Assembly: GCA_024709245.1 (NCBI GenBank)
Contig: JANJXB010000110.1
Span: forward strand, 1-43,744
Direction: 5' to 3'
From: Acholeplasmataceae bacterium
GTDB lineage: Bacteria; Bacillota_I; Bacilli_A; Acholeplasmatales; Acholeplasmataceae
DNA: 43,744 nt
Under the pieces are notes generated by a model. That model worked only from the letters and a program-made list of their open reading frames with translations. It ran no database searches and was not told where the DNA came from. How positions within the stretch are numbered: position 1 is the stretch's first letter; each line of letters begins with the position of its first letter. Made by a program: the position numbers and the translations under genes. Of the stretch, positions 41,816 through 43,744 are shown piece after piece.

Positions 41816-43489
41816 TTATCCTTCAGTTGAGATGATGACCGGAATGGTGATGGGAGACCGTTTGGTTTCTTGATAAACAAATCGATTGACTTCATTTCGA
41901 ACATCACGTTTGTAGTCATTCCAATTGATGTATTTTCCTTCAAGATGTTTTTTGGAAACTTCCATAAAAGCATCTTTAATTTTTGACAGTAATTCTTCAG
42001 ATTCCTGGACATAGACAAAACCTTTGGTGACAATTTTAACTTCACCTATGATTTGTTTCGTTTTCGGACTGACATGGGCAACGAGTAAAAGTGCACCATC
42101 TTCTGCAAGCAGTTCACGATCCTTCATGACGAAGTCATTCACATCCCCGACGGCTGTTCCATCAATCAAGATTTCACCAACATTGATGTCGTTTCTCGAG
42201 ACATAAGCTTCTTTCTCGTCAAGGGTGAGCACATCACCATTATCCATTAAAAAGACGTTGTCTGGCGAATATCCGATTTCTGTCGCTAAACGCTTGATCC
42301 CATATTGATGGCGATATTCACCAATGGTTGGGACAATGAATTTTGGTTTCAGTAAATTCATCATCATTTTTAACTCTTCTGCAGTGGCATGCGCCGCAGC
42401 AAGCAATCGTTTATCGATGACTTTCACCTGGGTATCACTCCGGTAAAGAATATCTAAGGTGCGGGCTGCCATCTTTTCTGTCCCTGGTACAGGAGCAGTC
42501 ATCAGGATGACTGTATCTTTTTCAGTAATATGAATCAGTCGGTCTGATTTTTTGCACATCCTTTGTAGGACAAAGAAAGGCTCATGTCGATTTCCAGTCA
42601 CTAATGCAACGATGTCATTGGCATCATTTTTATTCTTTTCATCAATGTATCTTAAATTGATTAAGGATGCTTCTGGAATGTTCAAATAACCATTTTGGAT
42701 GGCGATATCAACGATCCGTTGTGCTCTTCTGCCGATGATGGCAATCTTTTTCTTGTGCAACAAGGAAATATCAATGATGCGTTGAATTTTTCTTAAATCC
42801 GATGAAAACAGACTGACAATGATTCGACCCTCAGCATTCGTGTAGATGCTATTGAGTCGATGATTGAGTGAGTTTGAAACACCACCGGATAATTCCAGTG
42901 TTGAACCTAAGGACTCGGTCAGGAGTAAAAGTACATTTTTTTCTGACAATTCATTGATTTTTCTAAAATCCGTCTGATACTTGATATCACTGCTTTGGTC
43001 AAAAGTGAAATCGGATGTATAGACAATCACACCATCTAAGGTATGAATCGCAATCCCTACCGATTCGGGGATGGAGTGTGTTGTATTAAAGAAAGTCACA
43101 CGCACATTGCCAAATTTGATGATGGAGTTTTGTGAAATGGTATTTAACGTCAAGGTTTCAAGTTGATAGCCTTCATCTTTAAGCATATCATTGACGATTT
43201 GCATGGTAAAGTTTGTGGCATAAACGGGAACATTTAAATCTTTTAATAAATGTTGAAGTGCGCTGATATGATCTTCATGCGCATGCGATAAAAAAATACC
43301 TCGTATGCGATCCTTTGCACGAATTAGGACACGATAGTCAGGGATGATTTCATCCACCCCATAAAGTTCGGCTGAAGGGTACTTAATCCCTGCATCTAAG
43401 ATGAATAATTGCTGATCCACCTCGATGACATACATATTTTTTCCATTTTCCCCAAGCCCACCTAAAGCAAAAAATCTTATTTTGCTCAC
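41816..43489 (-). CDS. rnjA: Ribonuclease J
   Basis: 557 aa metallo-beta-lactamase ribonuclease with 5' exo- and endonuclease activity. FFALGGLGENGKNMYVIE N-terminus, zinc motif FLSHAHEDHISAL, beta-CASP domain (about 200-420, TGNRHEPFFVLQRM) and a C-terminal domain with RSPITIPVI. AAGGA lies 9 bases before GTG 43489 but only 3 before the GTG at 43495, so I prefer 43489. With pnp it makes up the RNA-decay set of the window. J1 versus J2 cannot be settled from one copy. Confidence 0.95.
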   Translation of the reverse strand: MSKIRFFALGGLGENGKNMYVIEVDQQLFILDAGIKYPSAELYGVDEIIPDYRVLIRAKDRIRGIFLSHAHEDHISALQHLLKDLNVPVYATNFTMQIVNDMLKDEGYQLETLTLNTISQNSIIKFGNVRVTFFNTTHSIPESVGIAIHTLDGVIVYTSDFTFDQSSDIKYQTDFRKINELSEKNVLLLLTESLGSTLELSGGVSNSLNHRLNSIYTNAEGRIIVSLFSSDLRKIQRIIDISLLHKKKIAIIGRRAQRIVDIAIQNGYLNIPEASLINLRYIDEKNKNDANDIVALVTGNRHEPFFVLQRMCKKSDRLIHITEKDTVILMTAPVPGTEKMAARTLDILYRSDTQVKVIDKRLLAAAHATAEELKMMMNLLKPKFIVPTIGEYRHQYGIKRLATEIGYSPDNVFLMDNGDVLTLDEKEAYVSRNDINVGEILIDGTAVGDVNDFVMKDRELLAEDGALLLVAHVSPKTKQIIGEVKIVTKGFVYVQESEELLSKIKDAFMEVSKKHLEGKYINWNDYKRDVRNEVNRFVYQETKRSPITIPVIISTEG

Positions 43490-43527
43490 AATCACACATC
43501 CTTCATGTAACGTTTTTTACTTATCAT

Positions 43528-43555
43528 ATTATACCATGATTTCCAGATATCACAA
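43528..43555 (-). promoter_or_regulatory. rnjA promoter
   Basis: Minus strand TTGTGA (43550-43555), 16 bases, TATAAT (43528-43533) preceded by TG-G (extended -10). Confidence 0.78.
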
Positions 43556-43600
43556 TGATTTTGTTTCGTCTATGTTATCATAGTACTGGGTGAATAAAAG

Positions 43601-43744
43601 ATGATCAATTATCCAATCAAACGGAAGATCCAAGAAAAAACAACCAATTATGCCAATTTGGGTATGACATTAGAAGGTGACATTGAGGTTTCCAATGCCT
43701 ACTATCTTTCTCATGACATCGCAGTCATTCATAAAAAGCCAACC
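43601..43744 (+). CDS. recU: Holliday junction resolvase RecU (3' truncated)
   Basis: The first 48 codons run off the window edge. Translation begins [18 protein letters not shown] and continues [15 protein letters not shown] and IAVIHKKPT, matching the conserved N-terminus of Firmicutes RecU (NRGMTLE, [11 protein letters not shown]). The catalytic acidic residues lie mostly beyond the window. The weak GGTGA before ATG 43601 is its only Shine-Dalgarno-like sequence. Divergent from rnjA. Confidence 0.9.
   Translation, partial: MINYPIKRKIQEKTTNYANLGMTLEGDIEVSNAYYLSHDIAVIHKKPT

Noticed and set aside
1-43744. UGA read as tryptophan, as in Mycoplasma
   Set aside because: Several conserved genes end at TGA exactly where their families end, and tryptophans are TGG.

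Overview
The window is 43.7 kb of a moderately AT-rich genome of the low-GC Gram-positive type. It uses the standard genetic code: conserved genes such as rluD, aspS and the CoA-transferase end in TGA. RNase J, RecU, RarA, MutS2, RNase HIII, a YaaQ-type c-di-AMP receptor, a T-box, a yybP-ykoY riboswitch and a type-B RNase P RNA point to Bacillota or walled-ancestor relatives of Mollicutes (Acholeplasma/Izemoplasma-like). That placement is inferred from gene content and could not be checked by search.

Region 1 (1-7316, + strand) is an accessory metabolic run. It holds the end of a branched-chain-amino-acid-type ABC importer (LivG, LivF and an unusual solute-binding lipoprotein with two Ig-like domains), then an acetyl-CoA hydrolase/transferase-family enzyme and three alpha/beta hydrolases, closed by a strong terminator. 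It looks like uptake, hydrolysis and CoA activation of an unidentified carboxylate or ester. Region 2 (7317-8412) is about 1.1 kb without a convincing gene. Region 3 (8413-10115) has an asparaginase and a Pr6Pr-like membrane protein.

Region 4 (10165-15280, - strand) carries lepA, then hemW-xerD-deoB. Region 5 (15352-16237, +) is one lipoprotein gene with a candidate covalent flavinylation motif. Region 6 (16254-20304) looks like a metal-transport locus: two tandem CorC/CNNM-type proteins diverge from a CaCA-family exporter that is preceded by a yybP-ykoY (Mn2+) riboswitch.

Region 7 (20305-28930, - strand) holds a hydrolase behind rnpB, then pnp, rpsO, darA, truB-ribF, trxA and mutS2. rnhC diverges from mutS2 and converges, with overlapping 3' ends, on rluD. 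Region 8 (29823-37309, - strand) is a tightly packed nine-gene run (GNAT, hisS, aspS, msrA, comEB, sepM-like, hypothetical, lspA, rluD) behind a compact T-box leader whose specifier loop reads GACAC, overlapping an Asp and a His codon. Region 9 has apt-rel-dtd (-), rarA (+), rnjA (-) and the first 48 codons of recU (+).

The strongest second-look items are the compact T-box, the PNPase ribosome-binding-site hairpin, a class of very short leaders made of GGTGATC, the flavinylation-motif lipoprotein, and the importer/CoA-transferase/hydrolase cluster. There are no tRNAs, CRISPR arrays, insertion sequences or phage genes that I can support.
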